From: Phycisphaerales bacterium
GTDB lineage: Bacteria > Planctomycetota > Phycisphaerae > Tepidisphaerales > Tepidisphaeraceae
Reading direction: 5' to 3'
DNA length: 7,468 nucleotides
Assembly: GCA_003153655.1 (NCBI GenBank)
Contig: PMAK01000276.1
Location: 1 to 7,468 of the forward strand
Shown here: one piece after another, positions 5,913 to 7,468 of the stretch
Numbering within the stretch: the stretch's first letter is position 1
How the letters are laid out: every line of letters begins with the position of its first letter
The notes under the pieces: generated by a model
Told to the model about the DNA's origin: nothing
Database searches by the model: none
What the model saw: only the letters and a program-made list of their open reading frames with translations
Translations under genes and position numbers: made by a program

Positions 5913-7468
5913 TCACTCCAGCACCACCTGCACGTTAACCTTGTCGCCGCCAAGATGCAGCGGAATCGTATTCCCATCGATCGCCTGCCCATCGATGGTC
6001 AATCTCCGAACTCCTCTGCAAATCCCATGCGGATTGCGCACATCAATCTTGTAAGTCTTCCCACGGAATTTCCGGGAGACCGAAAATCCCTTCCATCCCG
6101 GCGGAATGCACGGGTTCACAACCAATCCCGCAGGACTCGGCGTAACACCCAGAATGTATTGCGAGATAGCGACAAAGCTCCACGCCGCCGTTCCGGTCAG
6201 CCAGGAATTCTTCGCCTCGCCCGGCGTCGGCGCATCCGGTCCCGCGGTCATCTGGCTGTAAACATATGGCTCGCACCGATAGGTCTCGATCTGCTCCTCC
6301 TTCTTAGATGGGCAGATAGCCAGGAAATATTCCATGGCCTGCGCGCCGTCACCCAGCAGCGCCTCCGCGCACTGAATCCACGTATTGTTGTGCGTGAAGA
6401 TCCCGGCGTTTTCCTTGTATCCCGGCGGATAACTCGTCACCTCGCCAAGCTCAATATGATAAGTGGAATACGCCGGCTGTTGCAGGACGATGCCGTTGGG
6501 CGTTGCCAGCAGTTTCTTGACCGAATCGAGCGCCGCACGAGCCTTGCCGTCGCTAGAACCAACGCCGCCAAGAACGCACCAGCCTTGGCTCTCGATGAAT
6601 ATCCGGCCTTCCTCCGACTCCTTCGATCCAACCTTATGGCCATACGCGTCATAAGCGCGGAGAAACCACTGTCCATCCCAACCGTTCGTCTCAATCGCCT
6701 TCTGCATCTCCGCCTTGCGGGCAAGAATATCGGCGGCCTTCGCTTCCTGCCCGATCAACCGATAAATCGCGGCCATCCGATCGCACGCCGCACAAAACAG
6801 CCCGGCAATCATGACCGACTCCGCCACGCTTCCCGCGATATCTCCGGCGCATTGAAACGATTCGCCCGGCGTCGTCGAAAAGCAATTGAGATTCAAGCAA
6901 TCATTCCAATCCGCGTGCCCAATCAGCGGCAAGCCATGCGGACCGCGATTGCGCAGCGTGTAATTCATCGACAGTTCCAGATGATCCATGAGCGTCGACG
7001 CAGTATCAGCCTTATCCGCATAGGGGCATCGCTCCGCGAGAATCGTGTTGTCGCCCGTTTCCGCGATGTAAGCGTAAACCGACAGCGGCAACCAGAGCGG
7101 ATCATCATTGAATCCGCCGCCGATGTCCGCGTTTCCCTTCTTAGTCAGCGGCTGATACTGATGAAAGCACGTGCCATCCGAAAGCTGAGTGCTCGCCAGA
7201 TCGATAATCCGCTGCCGTGATCGCGTCGGCTGAAGATGCACAACGCCAAGCAAATCCTGATTCGAGTCGCGATATCCCATGCCGCGCCCAATGCCCGATT
7301 CAAACCCCGACGCCGACCGCGACAGATTCAGCGTCGTCATGCACTGATACTGATTCCAGATATTTACCATCCGAGAAACATGCGGATCGGGAACTTCCGC
7401 GGTGTAGTTGGAAAGCAAATCGGTCCAGTAATCCTTAAGCTTTGTAAACGCCGAATCAACGGCCGACG
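5913..7468 (-). CDS. GH94 cellobiose phosphorylase, 5' end outside window
   Basis: The frame stays open to the window edge, so the 517 visible codons are the C-terminal part of a protein usually of ~800 residues; roughly the first 290 are missing. The enzyme splits cellobiose with phosphate into glucose 1-phosphate and glucose in the cytoplasm. The fragment holds the end of the linker, the whole (alpha/alpha)6 barrel and the C-terminal beta-sandwich. Signature segments are NIWNQYQC, SRSASGFESGIGRGMGYRDS, QYQPLTKKGN, FNDDPLWL and GHADWNDCLNLNCFS. The last contains the predicted catalytic acid, the Asp coded at 6900-6902. Next come YPPGYKENAGIFTHNN, with a likely phosphate-site His coded at 6390-6392, and WLTGTAAWSF. 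Overall similarity recalled to Clostridium thermocellum cellobiose phosphorylase is high along its length. Related GH94 activities (cellodextrin, laminaribiose or chitobiose phosphorylase) are less likely but not excluded. It converges on the sugar-oxidation cluster and is not part of that operon. Confidence 0.9.
   Translation of the reverse strand, partial: SAVDSAFTKLKDYWTDLLSNYTAEVPDPHVSRMVNIWNQYQCMTTLNLSRSASGFESGIGRGMGYRDSNQDLLGVVHLQPTRSRQRIIDLASTQLSDGTCFHQYQPLTKKGNADIGGGFNDDPLWLPLSVYAYIAETGDNTILAERCPYADKADTASTLMDHLELSMNYTLRNRGPHGLPLIGHADWNDCLNLNCFSTTPGESFQCAGDIAGSVAESVMIAGLFCAACDRMAAIYRLIGQEAKAADILARKAEMQKAIETNGWDGQWFLRAYDAYGHKVGSKESEEGRIFIESQGWCVLGGVGSSDGKARAALDSVKKLLATPNGIVLQQPAYSTYHIELGEVTSYPPGYKENAGIFTHNNTWIQCAEALLGDGAQAMEYFLAICPSKKEEQIETYRCEPYVYSQMTAGPDAPTPGEAKNSWLTGTAAWSFVAISQYILGVTPSPAGLVVNPCIPPGWKGFSVSRKFRGKTYKIDVRNPHGICRGVRRLTIDGQAIDGNTIPLHLGGDKVNVQVVLE

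Noticed and set aside
5955..7220. Plus-strand open frame (421 codons) opposite the cellobiose phosphorylase
   Set aside because: Antisense shadow, Arg/Ile-rich, whereas the minus strand has unmistakable GH94 motifs throughout.

Overview
The window reads as accessory or metabolic sequence from a free-living, GC-rich bacterium. The PilZ protein with a long Pro/Ala/Lys-rich tail, the non-phosphorylative sugar oxidation genes and a cellobiose phosphorylase on the other strand would fit a Planctomycetes/Phycisphaerae-type or similar polysaccharide-degrading lineage. That placement is inference: there is no rRNA or other phylogenetic marker here.

Layout. Positions 1-863 hold no gene I can support. 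They contain two near-identical 21-22 nt direct repeats (22-42, 295-316), a perfect palindromic hairpin (417-438), and a strongly C-rich plus strand whose complement has two G-quadruplex motifs (624-649, 746-775). A GTG-started gene at 864-2870, with a clear AAGGAG ribosome binding site, encodes a 668-residue protein. It has an N-terminal PilZ (cyclic-di-GMP receptor) domain, a long disordered tail built on a degenerate ~52-residue repeat, and a C-terminal coiled coil. The coiled coil is preceded by a second, equally good internal ribosome binding site and in-frame ATG (2586). Positions 2871-3075 are non-coding and hold a short hairpin, a 26-nt inverted repeat and a candidate promoter placed so that the next gene would be leaderless.

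Positions 3076-5896 are a three-gene, same-strand cluster: an aldo/keto reductase resembling L-galactose dehydrogenase, a COG3618 amidohydrolase-type sugar lactonase, and a zinc-dependent medium-chain dehydrogenase resembling L-galactonate 5-dehydrogenase. In order these make a coherent route from L-galactose through L-galactonolactone and L-galactonate to D-tagaturonate, which would enter central metabolism by the hexuronate pathway; the later enzymes and any transporter are not in the window. Converging on this cluster with only 16 nt between stops is the C-terminal two-thirds of a GH94 cellobiose phosphorylase on the minus strand (5913-7468), whose N-terminus lies beyond the window. Together the metabolic genes suggest use of plant or algal cell-wall sugars.

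No tRNA, rRNA, CRISPR array, transposase or attachment site was seen.
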